The position numbers and the translations under genes are program-made. From positions 524,977,303-525,041,302 of the forward strand of contig OY856409.1 of the NCBI GenBank assembly GCA_963693085.1: a stretch of DNA of 64,000 bases. The letters are read 5' to 3'. The notes beneath the pieces were generated by a model. That model saw only the letters and a list, made by a program, of their open reading frames with translations, was not told the DNA's origin and did no database searches. The stretch is from Alisma plantago-aquatica (taxonomy: Eukaryota > Streptophyta > Magnoliopsida > Alismatales > Alismataceae). Of this stretch, positions 38,601 through 50,620 are shown piece after piece. The first letter of the stretch is position 1. The number at the start of each line of letters is the position of its first letter.

Positions 38601-39725
38601 CAGGTAAAAAATTATTCTCTCCTTTTATGAATTCTATATCAAAATCAAATATAGCTAATATTTCTTGCCATCTAGCAAATATTTGCTATGAGGTAAGATT
38701 TTTAACATCCTTTTCTAAGACAAATTTAGATGATTTACAATCTACTCTTAATAAAAAGTTATTATTTAAAAGGTCACCTTGAAATTTTATAATAGAGAGA
38801 ACTATGGCTAATATTTTTTTTTTTATAGTTGAATAATTTTTTCTGGTTTTGTTCCACACTCCTAAGGTGTATCGAACCAAATGTTCTTTATTATCAATTT
38901 TTTGCTTAAGAATTCCTCCATATCCTATATCTGATGCATCTGTTTCTACTATTTTATAGGCCTATGGGTCAACAATATTTAAACATGGTAACCTTTGAAC
39001 TTTTGATTTTATTCTTTGAATAGCCTTGGTGTGATCTATGGTCCAACTTGGTGGAATCTTTTTTAGTCTATCTGTAAGGAGTTTTCTATCTAGTGCTAGA
39101 TTTTCATAGAAATCAGATATATAGTTTAAGCATCCTAAAAATCTTTGGAGTTGTTTTTTCTCTAGGATTTCATCTGGGAATTTGTTAGCAAGTCTATGGC
39201 TCTTATTATAGGTGATACAATTCCTTTTTCTATTTTGTAACCTAAAAATTGAATACTTGTTTGAAATAGTTTCATCTTTTTAGCAGAAACTACTAGTCCA
39301 TTGTGTTTTACTATTTGAAGGAATGTGTTTAGGTGTTTCCAATGTTGGTCACAGTCTTTAGAGAAAATAAGTACATCATCAATATAGACTATACTAAAAG
39401 ATGTATGTGGATTAAATATCTCATTCATTATTTTTTGGAATTCTGATGGAGCATTTTTTAGCCCAAAAGGCATAACATTCCATTCATATTGACCAAAAGG
39501 TACTGTGAAGGCAGTTTTATATCTATCTTTTTCACTTATTTGTATTTGCCGAAATCCAAATTTCATATCAAATTTTGAGAAGTTATTAGCACCATGTATT
39601 CTTTTTATTAGGCGTGTTTATTAGGAGTTGGATATCTGATCCATTAGAGTACTTTATTTAGAGGTTTGTAATTAATGACAAGCCTAGGAGCCCCTCTTTC
39701 TATTTCGGATGCATTTTCTACATAG
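38600..39725 (-). pseudogene. Endogenous pararetrovirus: RT core and RNase H, C-terminal part of split gene
   Basis: It carries the reverse transcriptase palm with the catalytic YIDD box (plus 39,375-39,386), preceded by the conserved VMPFGLKNAPSEFQ stretch, then an RNase H-like region (38,686-39,160). Order and motifs match Caulimoviridae polymerase rather than Ty3/gypsy of the Del type. Stops and frame changes occur near 39,160, 38,960 and 38,685. The 5' part of the same gene lies at 50,621 and beyond, separated by the gypsy insertion; the break falls a short way after the RT finger region. It is an old integrated, defective copy. The genus is not determined; petuvirus- or florendovirus-like is a guess. 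Confidence 0.88.
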
Positions 39726-39730
39726 AAGGC
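39726..39730. repeat. 5-bp target-site duplication of gypsy element, left
   Basis: AAGGC, repeated exactly at 50,616-50,620. Confidence 0.88.
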
Positions 39731-42240
39731 TACGACAACCCGACCACAAATCAGATTGTCACTACGTAATTAAACATAAACAGCAGATTAACAAAAACCA
39801 TTAAAAATTAAAACCATTTGCAAAGAGATCCATTTCCAGGAAACTCTTATAACAAGAACCAAAATATTATATATACATTCTAGTCCACAAAGTACATACC
39901 ATGTACCATCTCTTCTTGAGGATTACATACAATAGTTGCTCTGTTAAATCTACACATAAGCAACAAAAAACCTTGAGGCATTCAATGCCAAAATCTCAGA
40001 TCGATCATAAAAGCACTAACTACTGACTCCAAGGACCTGAGAGTACAGAGACGACTCATAGGACTCATATCTACAAGAGACGACAGTCAGTATCTCCACC
40101 TAAGATGTTATTGCTGCCCCTGATGTTGCTGTCCTTCCCCTGTTGTATGGTTTCTACCTCCTCGTCCTCGTCCACCTAAAAAGGTTGGATCCCACGGGGG
40201 TGAGACAATTGAAATTGTCCCAGTGAGAGATATAACTCTCCGCCATAAACATTATTATTGCAGATAAACAGTAATAAAATGAGTAGAGGATTCTCTATTG
40301 AAAAGAATGATTTAATCATTATTAAGCAGAATAGAGCAATATCATCTTTTAAAGCATTATAGCTATAAATGATAAAATAGTAAATCATCTATCCATTTTA
40401 ATAAGGAATATGAAGAACATGTATAACTTCTATCCGTTTAGGATACAGTAAGCAATGTAACATCAACCAATTATTTTTGTATTTCATTCTTAAGCAAATA
40501 CGCTACACGGATGATTCATTTTACAATCATACTTATGCCCTGAGGAAGTGAGTCGTACCGCTCAAATCCAACCTTCAGTTGTGAAACCCAAAGTCGATGT
40601 CATACAAGATCAATGGAAGAGTCGGACTCCATGATCTCATCCGTCTCGGTCAGTACGAGACCACAAGTAGGACCGTAGTCTCTTGCTTAAGTGACCTTAG
40701 TCACAAGGTTAGCTCTCATAGGCTACCCATACTCTAGCCCGCCTTGGTACAGGTCCCGACACTAGTAAATTTGAGTCACGGGCCAGTTCACCGTGCTCTC
40801 TGAGCCATAAACGCATTCATTCTCTATCACACTGAGCCATGGGCCAGTTCACCATGCTCTTATACATATCTTGAGTCTACAACTGAAGTTGCACTCTAAT
40901 CCTCCCATTTTCGGCTAGGAGAAACCCCACATATTCAACAATATATGCTTCGGATTAACCCGTAGGAGAATCCGTTTCCCCATCACCAGCTACTGACGAT
41001 GATGGATCTATGGCCAGGGCTTCTACATGATAAAATTCCACTTGATGATTTAAGTACATTACCATATTATTTTAGCATCAGTCAAGTTTTCAAACAAGAA
41101 TTATTATGAAAAATGCTACAAAGAAACATGTAATACTTCTATCAAGTACTTTTCAAAACTTTATAAAACATCGGGATCTCAATCCCTTATTTCATTACTG
41201 GGAATTTAGATCCCTCAACAATACCATCATCATGTTTACTGGATCTGGTTATTCAAACCCTTAGTTCATCACTGAACATGGTTATCACTATCAGGTAACT
41301 ATTACCTCCAGGTCATCTGACCAAGGTATTCATGATACTTGTTACACAAGCATCTCACATAGCTCACCAGGCATATTCAATTTCTTGTCACCTCTCACTA
41401 GGCAACAAATAAAATAATGGCTCACAAGGCCCATTAACATCATAGTTCATACATGGTTATGCTCATCATCTCATGATACCTGCAAGGTTAGTATACTTGA
41501 TAACAACCATATCAATTACATATCAACATTATGTAATATAAGATAACATCACTATTCTCTCATTAGGGTTAGGGTTTCCCATCTTTATCAATTAGGGTTT
41601 CAAATAACATCACCCTACATTAGGGTTTCACATAACATCACCCTATATTAGGGTTTCACATAACATCACCCTATATTAGGGTTTCACATAGCATCACCCT
41701 ATATTAGAGTTTCACATAACATCACCCAACATTAGGGTTAGGGTTTCCTATTTCATTTCAATTAGGGTTTCTCAACCCATTACCCAAAATTAGGGTTAGG
41801 GTTTCCACTCTCCATTGATTAGGGTTTTATGATTACCTCATTAATCCAAACCCTAAGTCAGTGCTTCCACATATCTTGGAGAACATAGCGTTATTTAAGT
41901 ATTAAATCATACTTATAATTGTTCCATGTACTAGAAACACACATCACCATCATACCTTATTCAGTTGGCTTAACCTTTCACTAAGTACATACACCTATGC
42001 TTATCATAGTGTATTGAATTTATTACCTTCATAGGCATCAATTGATAATCACTCTAAATGTATTAATAACCTAAATACTTTAGAGGTACTTCCATTGAAA
42101 TCAACCTTGAGATACTCTTCAACCACTTATGGGGTCCTTAGTAATCACATGGTTTTAATCAATTGGACCTTCAAACAGTTTGAACCAATTGAACCTTCAA
42201 ATGGTTTTGACCCTAAACCTTCAAACGGTTTTGACCCTAA
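39731..42240 (-). mobile_element. Ty3/gypsy element, 3' LTR, truncated
   Basis: It matches the intact LTR from 45,992 to about 48,640 almost line by line. The first bases are TACGACAACC against TGTGACGACCTG. It stops where the 27-bp repeat block of the intact LTR begins, and from there sequence passes directly into the end of pol. About 2 kb of the LTR (its 5' part in element orientation), the polypurine tract and the pol tail are therefore missing. It includes about five units of the 28-bp repeat. Non-coding. Confidence 0.9.
41591..41740. repeat. 28-bp tandem repeat in truncated LTR, about 5 units
   Basis: Units of the form 'ttagggtttcacataacatc' + 'accctata' repeat with small changes. The matching block in the other LTR (47,866-48,155) has about twice as many units, so the array has changed length since integration or differed from the start. 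Confidence 0.9.
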
Positions 42241-42438
42241 ACCTCCAAATGGTCCTTCTACATAGGATATATCTTCATTTAATTCTACCTCCACATGTTG
42301 CAAAACTAACTCCGTGTCAGGGTGACACTTTCTCAGCATGGATATATGGAATATTGGATGCAATCTATGTAGTTTAGGTGGCAACTCCAATTTATAGGCT
42401 ACCTTTCCAATCCGTTCAGTGATTGGATAATGCCCCAT
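42145..42438 (-). pseudogene. End of gypsy pol fused to LTR repeats by deletion
   Basis: The first part is the region after integrase: [19 protein letters not shown] (a GPY/F-type module in which GPY reads GHY), then [19 protein letters not shown]. Chromoviruses normally continue into a chromodomain. Here the frame instead runs into the 'KPFEGLGS' pattern that is simply translated LTR repeat DNA. The junction is near 42,250. The chromodomain, stop codon and polypurine tract have been lost. Confidence 0.85.
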
Positions 42439-43491
42439 AAATCTAGGAGCTAACTTACCCCTCTTCCCAAATCTAAGAACACCTTTCTAAGGTGAGACTT
42501 TGAGATATACTCTGTCTCCAACTTGGAATTCTAAAGGTCTTCACCGTTTATCAGTGTATGATTTCTGTTTATCCTGTGCAACCTTTAACTGTTGTTGTAT
42601 TACTTTAATATTTTCAGTTGTCTGTTGCACTAATTCAGGACCCAAAAGTTGATATTCCCCTATTTCATACCAGCATAAAGGAGATCTACAACGTCTACCA
42701 TATAATGCTTCATATGGTGCCATATCAATATTGTGCTGATAACTATTATTGTAAGTGAATCCTATCAAACTCAAGTGTAGATCCCAACTTCCTACAAATT
42801 GAAGGACGCATGCCCTAAGAAAATCCTCTAAAGTTTGTATAGTTCTCTCAGATTATCCATCCGTCTATGAGTGAAAGGCGGTATTGAATCTTAACTGCGT
42901 GCCCAAAGCTTTATGTAGTTGTTCCCATAAATGACTCGTGAACTGGGGACCTCTATCAGAAACAATTGTAGTTGGAACCGTGTGTAACCACACTATCTCA
43001 TCTATATAGATATGTGCAAGTTTCTCAGCAGTATAGGTTGTTTTAATAGGAAGAAAATTTGCTGACTTAGTCAACCTATCAACTATCACCCAAATGGAAT
43101 CATGACTTTTGGATGTTCTTGGTAAACCAACCACAAAGTCCAGGGTTACGTGATGCCATTTCCATTGTGGTATAGGTAAAGGTTGCATTGTTCCTATGGG
43201 CTTTTGATGTTCGAATTTAACCTGCTGACATACCAGACACCGCATAACAAACTCAACTACATCTTTCTTCAATCCAGGCCACCAATACATATCTTTCAAA
43301 TTATGATACATTTTGGTGCTCCCTGGATGCATTGCATACATGGATGAGTGAGCTTCCTCCAAGACTAACTTCCTTAAGTTATTGGCATCATGTACTACCA
43401 TCCTACCATGGTAACAGACTACCTCATCATCTAACTCATGAAACCCATCTCGTTTCTCATTACCGTACCCTGACCTGATCTGCTGAATCAC
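42439..43491 (-). pseudogene. Gypsy integrase
   Basis: This is an integrase of the chromovirus type. The zinc-binding HHCC module is intact (HSSMYAMHPGS, then YWWPGLKKDV and CLVCQQVK). The catalytic core has Asp in VTLDFVVGLP, Asp in IVSDRGPQF and the Glu of SERTIQT. All three DDE residues are therefore present, although stops occur near 42,860 and just before SERTIQT. The C-terminal part continues in 42,774-42,541 (YGRRCRSPLCWYEIGE) and then in the GPY/F module. Domain order protease-RT-RNase H-integrase confirms Ty3/gypsy; the sequence style fits the Tekay/Del lineage. Confidence 0.9.
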
Positions 43492-43629
43492 AGTATCATC
43501 CTGTTATGCCTCTTTGATTTGTTGTTTCAGAGTAGGTTTTATGTGCATCTCATCTAACAGTCCAGCTAACAAGGATACTTTAAGTTGTACATTGTTTTGC
43601 CTCAAAGAGACAAGCATGTCTCATTTAAA

Positions 43630-44230
43630 GCACACTAAACAGTTCAACTGTGCTTTGTCTATGTTTGGTGATGATGATTTTCTACTTAGTGCATCAGCCA
43701 CTACATTAGCCTTTCCTAGATGATAATCAATTGTACAATCATAGTCCTTGATTAACTTCATCCAGCGGCGTTGTATCATGTTCAACTCATGCTATGAAAA
43801 GATGTATTTTAGGTTATTATGGTCTGTGAAAATCTGGAATGTCTCTCCATAGAGATAATGTCTCCAGATCTTCAATGCATGAACCACAACAGCTAATTCT
43901 AAATCATGTGTCGGATAATTTTCCTTGTGTTTCTTAAGAAACTCCTGTAACTGTTTCTTGAGTTCTGCCATCTCAGCAGGTGCCATTCTATAAGGTGTTT
44001 GAGCTATTGGTTGTGTACCCAGGATTAGATTAATCTCAAAATCAATCTCTCGGGGTGGAGGAACACCTGGAAGTTCCTCAGAAAACACATCCTCAAACTC
44101 TCTAACAATCAGAACTTTAGAAAGACTAGGACTCTCTGCTCTGGTATCTACCACATGTGCCAAGAATGCAAAGCATCCTTGTCGCATCAGCTTTTCAGCT
44201 ACCATAGCCGACCCTAGACAGGTTGGAAGA
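43630..44230 (-). pseudogene. Gypsy RT/RNase H with in-frame deletion of the RT core
   Basis: The frame at 44,205-43,792 starts with the leader of RT ([20 protein letters not shown], then [17 protein letters not shown]) and passes without a stop into RNase H text ([20 protein letters not shown], then [11 protein letters not shown]). The join lies near 43,925-43,945. Everything between these blocks in a normal element, including the palm and its catalytic Asp pair and the first part of RNase H, is absent. From general knowledge of the family that is roughly 400 residues. The element could not encode its own reverse transcriptase. RNase H continues to about 43,690 (ADALSRKS), with stops. Confidence 0.9.
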
Positions 44231-44700
44231 ATATTTCTATCCCCTTGAAAGATTCATGTAACACCATTGTCTGTGAACATAGCCTACTTAGAACCGCAAT
44301 CCAAGACAACCTTATACTTTTCTAGGGTGTCCATCCCAAGAATTATGTCGAACCCATACATCTCAAGTGGTATAAGATCCACCTAAATGCTATGTTCTGA
44401 AAAAGAAAGAACACAGAGAAAACATACCTCCTGTAACACTGTAGATCCAACTAATGGAGTTTCTAATAACAAATTATCTGCTTTATGACTGACAGTCATA
44501 TTACAGTCATGAATCACTTCTCGAGTGATAAAGGAATGTGTAGCACCCAGATCAATCAAAATAGATATGAAGCAAGATGAAGACATATTAGAATGAAATA
44601 ATTCCATCTGACCTGTCACAACTCGTGGATTGACCACTACCTCGGGCTGATTCATTGCATAGAATCTTGTCGTTACTGGTTGTCGACCACTCGCCCTATT
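44231..44700 (-). pseudogene. Gypsy aspartic protease with altered active site
   Basis: The retroviral-type protease starts at about 44,655. The active-site box, normally D-S/T-G-A, reads ILIDLGATHSFI: Ser/Thr is replaced by Leu, which should abolish or strongly reduce activity. The second conserved block, DIILGMD, lies near 44,335. The frame stops at 44,383 and resumes after a stop codon. The change looks like C-to-T decay of a TCG codon. Confidence 0.85.
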
Positions 44701-44799
44701 GTTGGATATAGATGAGCCAACTTGGGACGCCTGTCCATGTCCTCGTGTGCTACTACTAAACTATCGCTTCTGAGAGTCTTGTTGACTCTGCCTCGGTGG

Positions 44800-45864
44800 T
44801 TAGGTTACACTCTCATCTCTAGCTAAACAATCTTTCATCAGATGTCCCATCTTCCCACATTTATAACAGACTTTGTTCTCCCATTGTGGTCTATATGGTC
44901 CTGTTACTGACATTGATGCTGAGATGTGGGCTCCCTTTGGTGGTAAACTACGACCTCTACCCTTGCTGGATGTCCACTGTGTCTGAGTATTAAACCTCAG
45001 TGGTGTTGTTGGTGTAGAAAACCTTAGTGTCTTAAAACTTTCAGACCTCTATCCTTAGAACTGTGTATATACTTTCTTACTGTTGGCCTGACGCTTCTCA
45101 GTCAAAGACCTTTCTATCCACCTAACAGACTCCATAAAGGTGGCAAACCTCTCTCTATTCTCTAGAACAGATACTAGTGTGGTTAAATCAATGTTCCAAC
45201 CCTTCTCAAAATGTTAAATCATCTCCTCATCTGTAGCAGCCATGTGCGGACAGAACCGTAGAAGCTCTATAAACTTAGCTTCATACTCACTAATGTTCAT
45301 TTTTCCTTGCCTTATCCGCTCAAACTGAGAGATTTTCTCATCCAGGTAAGTCTTGCGAAAATATCTACTAATAAACTCTCGTCGGAACTCTTCCCATCCG
45401 ACTTCAACACCTGGCCTTTTGCCTTCTTCTATAGCCCACCAATGGCCAGCACTCCCCTTCAATAGGTACACCGCATGCCTAACCTTCTCTGCTTCGGGGA
45501 TATTAAGAATACTGAAGGCCTATTCCAACTCAGTCGGCCACAAGTCTGCGTCTGTTGGATCGGCTATACCATCATAATCAGTGGCTCCTACCCGTCGAAG
45601 TCGTTCAAAAGTCTTGCTAGCTCCATGTCCCTCATTATGAGCTGGTGCCCTAGGTGCAGGTGGTGGTATCCTATCTGCCATATGTGTCATAGTCGCCATG
45701 AACTGTCCAAACAGAGCATGGAAAGCTGGGTTTTCTAGTGTAGTTTGGTCAAACTGGGGATGTTCAGGTACCAGTTCTTCTCTAGCCTGATCCCTTGCAC
45801 TTCCTCTTGGTGCAGCAACACTGCTTTCAGCAGCATGTTCTTCATGTGATCCAGCCATCTTCAA
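44800..45864 (-). pseudogene. Gypsy gag: capsid domain and CCHC zinc knuckle
   Basis: Gag begins at about 45,864 or a little inside (MKMAGSHEEHAAESS). The capsid (retrotrans_gag) domain spans about 45,540-45,214 with LLKGSAGHWWAIEEG, WEEFRREFISRYFRKTYLDE and YEAKFIELLRFCPHM. The zinc knuckle CYKCGKMGHLMKDC is intact at about 44,828-44,870. Stops interrupt the frame near 45,518, 45,212, 45,055 and 44,790; several sit where Trp or Gln codons are expected, which fits decay of methylated cytosines. Product: RNA-packaging capsid protein, now broken. Confidence 0.9.
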
Positions 45865-45973
45865 GCTTTACTTCTTCTCCTGAGAGTAGAAGTCACTATC
45901 AGATAAGTTGAAAGACACTAGAATAGACTCAACGACCTTAATCCTATGTCTCTGTAGACTCAGCGAACCTTAA

Positions 45974-45985
45974 GCTCTGATACCA
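45974..45985 (-). other. Primer-binding site of gypsy element (initiator tRNA-Met)
   Basis: The plus strand reads GCTCTGATACCA, so the minus strand carries TGGTATCAGAGC, six bases inside the LTR end at 45,992. It fixes the minus orientation and the 5' LTR. Confidence 0.93.
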
Positions 45986-47865
45986 CTAAATTGTGACGAC
46001 CTGACCACAAATCAGACCATCACTGCGTAATTAATTACGAAATTAAACATAAATAGTGGATTAACAAAAATCACTAAAAAATTAAAACCATTTGCAAAGA
46101 GATCCATTTCCAGGAAACTCTTATAACAAGAACCAAAATATTATATATACATTCTGGTCCACAAAGTACATACCATGTACCATCTCTTCTTGAGGATTAC
46201 ATACAACAGTTGCTATGTTAAATCTACACATAAGCAACATAAAACCTCGAGGCATTCAATGCCAAAATATCAGATCGACCGTAAAATCACTAACTACTGA
46301 CTCCAAGGACCTGAGAGTACATAGATGACTCATAGGACTCATATCTACAAGACACGACAGTCAGTATCTCCACCTGAGATGTTACTACTGCCCCTAATGC
46401 TGTTGTCCTTCCCCTGCTGTATGGTTTCTACCACCTCATCCCCATCCACCTAAAAAGGTTGGATCCCACGGGGGTGAGACAATTGAAATTGTCCCAATGA
46501 GATATATAACTCTCCGCCAGAAACATTATTAATGCAGATAAACAGTAATAAAATGAGCAGAGGATTCTCTATTGAAAAGCATGATTTAATCATTATTAAG
46601 CAAAATAGAGAAATATCATCTTTTAAAGCATTACAGCTATAAATGATAAAACAATAAATTATCTATCCATTTTAATAAGGAATATGAAGAACATGTATAA
46701 CATCTATCCATTTAGGATATAGTAAGCAATATAACATCAATCAATGATTTCTGTATTTCATTCTTAAGCAAATACGCAACACGACTGATTACATTTTACA
46801 ATCATACTTATGCCCTGAGGAAGTGAGTCATACCGCTCAAATCCAACCTTCGGTTGTGAAACCCAATGTCGGTGCCATACAAGATCAATGGAAGAGCCAG
46901 ACTCCACGATCTCATCCATCTCGGTCAGTACGAGACCACAAGTAGGACCGTAGTCTCTTGCTTAAGTGACCTCAGTCACATGGTGAGCTCTCATAGGCTA
47001 CCCATACTCTAGCCTTCCTTGGTACAGGTCCCGACGCTAGTAAATCTGAGCCACAGGCCAGTTCACTGTGCTCTCTGAGCCATGAATGCATTCATGCTCT
47101 ATCACACTGAGCCATGGGCCAGTTCACCATGCTCTTATACATATCTTGAGTCTACAGCTGTAGTTGCACTCTAATCCTCCCATTTTCGGCTAGGAGAAAC
47201 CCCACATATTCAACAATATACGCTCCGGATTAACCCGTATGAGAATCTGTTTCACCATCACCAGCTACTGACGATGATGGATCTATGGCCAGGGCTTCTA
47301 CATGATAAAATTCCACTTGATTATTTAAGTACATTACCATATTATTTTAGCATCAGTCAAGTTTTCAAACAAGAATTATTATGACAAATGCTACAAAGAA
47401 ACATGTAATACTTCTATCAAGTACTTTTCATAACTTTATAAAACATTGGGATCTCAATCCCTTATTTCATTACTGGGAATTCACATACCTCAACAATACC
47501 ATCATCATGTTTACTGGATCTGGTTATTCAAACCCTTAGTTCATCATTGAACATGGTTACCACTATAAGGTAACTATTACCTCCAGGTCATCTGACTAAG
47601 GTATTCATGATATTTGTTACACAAGCATCTCACATAGCTCACCAAGCATATTCAATTTCTTGTCACCTCTCACTAGGCAACAAATAAAATAATGGCTCAC
47701 AAGGCCCATTAACATCATAGTTCATACCTGGTTATGCTCATCATCTCATGATACCTACATGGTTAGTATACTTGATAACAACCATATCAATTACATATCA
47801 ACATTATGTAATATAAGATAACATCACTATTCCCTCATTAGGGTTAGGGTTTCCCATCTTTATCA

Positions 47866-48155
47866 ATTAGGGTTTCACATAACATCACCCTACATTAGAG
47901 TTTCACATAACATCACCCTATATTAGGGTTTCACATAACATCACCCTACATTAGGGTTTCGCATAACATCACCCTATATTTGGGTTTCACATAACATCAC
48001 CCTATATTAGGGTTTCACATAACATCACCCTATATTAGGGTTTCACGTAGCATCACCCTATATTAGGGCTTCACATAACATCACCCTGTATTAGGGTTTC
48101 ACATAGCATCACCCTATATTAGGGTTTCACATAACATCACTCTACATCAGGGTTA
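47866..48155. repeat. 28-bp tandem repeat in intact gypsy LTR, about 10 units
   Basis: The unit reads 'ttagggtttcacataacatc' + 'accctata'. The core 'ttagggttt' resembles plant telomere repeats, but the unit is 28 bp, not 7. Confidence 0.92.
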
Positions 48156-48644
48156 GGGTTTCCTATTTCATTTCAATTAGGGTTTCTCAACCCATTACCC
48201 AAAATTAGGGTTAGGGTTTCCATTCTCCATTGATTAGGGTTTTATGATTACCTCATTAATCCAAACCCTAAGTCAGTGCTTCCACATATCTTGGAGCACA
48301 TGGCATTATTTAAGTATTAAATCATACTTATCATTGTTCCATGTACTAGAAACACACATCACCATCATACCTTATTCAGTTGGCTTAACCTTTCACTAAG
48401 TACATACACCTATGCTTATCATAGTGTATTGAATTTATTACCTTCATAGGCATCAATTGATAATCACTCTAAATGTATTAATCACCTAAATACTTTAGAG
48501 GTACTTCCATTGAAATCGACCTTGAGATACTCTTCAACCACTTATGGGGTCCTTAGTACTCACATGATTTGAATCAATTGGACCTTCAAATGGTTTGAAC
48601 CATTTGAACCTTCAAACAGTTTTGACCCTAAACCTCCAAACGGT

Positions 48645-48945
48645 TTGAGACCGTTTAGACCTTCAAATGGTCTTGAGTTCACTTGACTTTCAAACGGTCT
48701 TGAGGCCACTTGACTTTCAAATGGTCTTGAGGCCACTTGACTTTCAAACGATCTTGAGGCCACTTGACCTTCAAACGGTCTTGAGGCCACTTGACCTTCA
48801 AACGGTCTTGAGGTCACTTGACCTTCAAACGGTCTTGAGGTCACTTGACCTTCAAACGGTCTTGAGGTCACTTGACCTTCAAATGGTCTTGAGGTCACTT
48901 GACCTTCTAACGGTCTTGAGGTCACTTGACCTTCAAATGGTCTTG
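48645..48945. repeat. 27-bp tandem repeat in gypsy LTR, about 11 units
   Basis: The unit is 'cttgaggtcacttgaccttc' + 'aaacggt', with minor variants. Because 27 is a multiple of three, both strands stay open in one frame and give apparent 9-residue repeats. Confidence 0.93.
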
Positions 48946-50615
48946 ATCTTTATCTTCAAACGGTTTGAGACCGTTTGGTCAAATCAGAGTTGAAACCGTT
49001 TAAACCTAAATTAGGGTTTTGACATCAATTGATCTAGGGTTTTGAAACCAATTGAGCTAGGGTTCTGAAATCAATTGAGTTTGATTGTTTGAAGTTATTA
49101 GGTCATGATACCAATTGATCCTTGAATCCATTGAAACCGTTTGGTCTCTAACAGTTTGAAACTGTTTGACCTCTAATGGTTTTGAAACTGTTTGGTCACC
49201 AAACGGTTTGAAACTGTTTGACCACAAAATTGAAACCGTTTGTTCTTGATATTCATGAGGTGTGTGCTAAGATGATGCCATCATCATCAAGCTTCATACC
49301 TCTGAATTCTACTGTCATATATATTATGAGTTCGTCATTTATTCAAGAAGAAATAAAAGATCAACATATGGCGAGGAATTGAAAACAATAATAACATTGA
49401 TGGGTTCAAGTTATATAACCCACCTTCAAAGTAGATTCAAAGCCTCAAGCTTCTCGTCTCTAATGGTGAAAGAATCTCCTTCAACTATCCAAGGTTCGTT
49501 TCCAACTCTTTGGATGCAAAAGATATCCAAGGTTGAGCATTGGATGGAAGAGAGAAGAAAATGAGTGTTGAAATCCGATTTCAACCATCAATTCAAGGTT
49601 GAATATGATCATGGAGCTTACCTTCAGCTTGGGGAAAGTTTTCCTCCTGCTCCTAAGCTCCTTGGTCGTTGGCCAAAGCAAGGGAAGAAAGTGGTTTGTA
49701 AAAATAGCCTTTCAAGTAAAGAGAAAATCGAGTACATATAATTGATTTTCTAGGAGAGAGAAAGTAGGAGAACATTCATCCACTTTCTTGCCAAATGCAC
49801 CCTCCCTTCCTTGCCTTCGAAGACATCTTCCTTGCCCTCAATATCTTCTCAATTATCCTTGAATTAAAAGCAACCACTTAAGCACCTTAATCATTATAAT
49901 ACTATTATCTATTTTTAGTGGACATTACTTTTTAATTAACAAATGTGAGTGGATTTCTTCACCTACTTAGGATATTTCGGTGCTACTCAAGGCATTTGGA
50001 CATCCTCGCACTATAGGATTTCAACCAAAGCCTTTGAGTTGATGGGCACTTCAATTAATATATTTATTTTTGCTATAAAATAAATTAGGGTTTCATTTAT
50101 GCTTATTTCTTGATTATTTTATTATCAAGATTATCTCTCCTCAAAAGTGGTTCAAACAAGACGTCCCTTTCTTTTTCTTTTCTATAAATGATACCAAGAA
50201 ACAATAGGGACATAATAGAGGTGGTATTTTACATATCCAACCCTAGGTTTTGGGTAAATTGAAAATTACACCAAAACTAGTTATTCAATGCACAAACAAT
50301 ATTCAAACAAGCTCCTTCTTGGCACTTAGGCTTGTGGAAGCCATACCTCAGCATCATTCTCATTCTTATGATGCTATAACACTTGAGAAACATTTATCAT
50401 GTAACATTTGCAAGGTAACCCCTTAAATTGGGTAAATTGCACTTTAGTCCAAAACAGGTAAATATTGTTTCAACATTATTCAAATAGGACCAAAATTGAA
50501 ACATAAGCTCTCTGTTAGTCTTAATTACTTTTAAAAATATAAAGACAAGAATCTAAATGACTTACTTAAGCAAAACTTCTAGGGTTAAGGCATAACCCAG
50601 GTCAGGGATGTTACA

Positions 50616-50620
50616 AAGGC
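50616..50620. repeat. 5-bp target-site duplication of gypsy element, right
   Basis: AAGGC, identical to 39,726-39,730. Confidence 0.88.

Larger units (their letters stand above)
45992..50615 (-). mobile_element. Ty3/gypsy element, 5' LTR, about 4.6 kb
   Basis: The minus strand starts TGTAACATCCC at 50,615 and ends GTCGTCACA at 45,992. 4.6 kb is long for an LTR. It includes, from the PBS side, the block shared with the truncated copy, the 28-bp repeat array, the 27-bp repeat array, and a zone with many 'aaacggtttgaaactgtttgacc' variants (48,950-49,250). No frame in it is a gene; the 121-codon frame at 48,560-48,925 is translated repeat. AAGGC duplications at both outer ends show that the two LTRs belong to one integration. 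Confidence 0.92.

Noticed and set aside
41591..41740. Interstitial telomere array
   Set aside because: The unit is 28 bp with only one 'ttagggttt' core, and it is part of an LTR, not a (TTTAGGG)n tract.
48560..48993. Proteins with 9-residue repeats on both strands
   Set aside because: The 27-bp LTR repeat is a multiple of three, so any phase without a stop stays open. It lies in an LTR and is non-coding.
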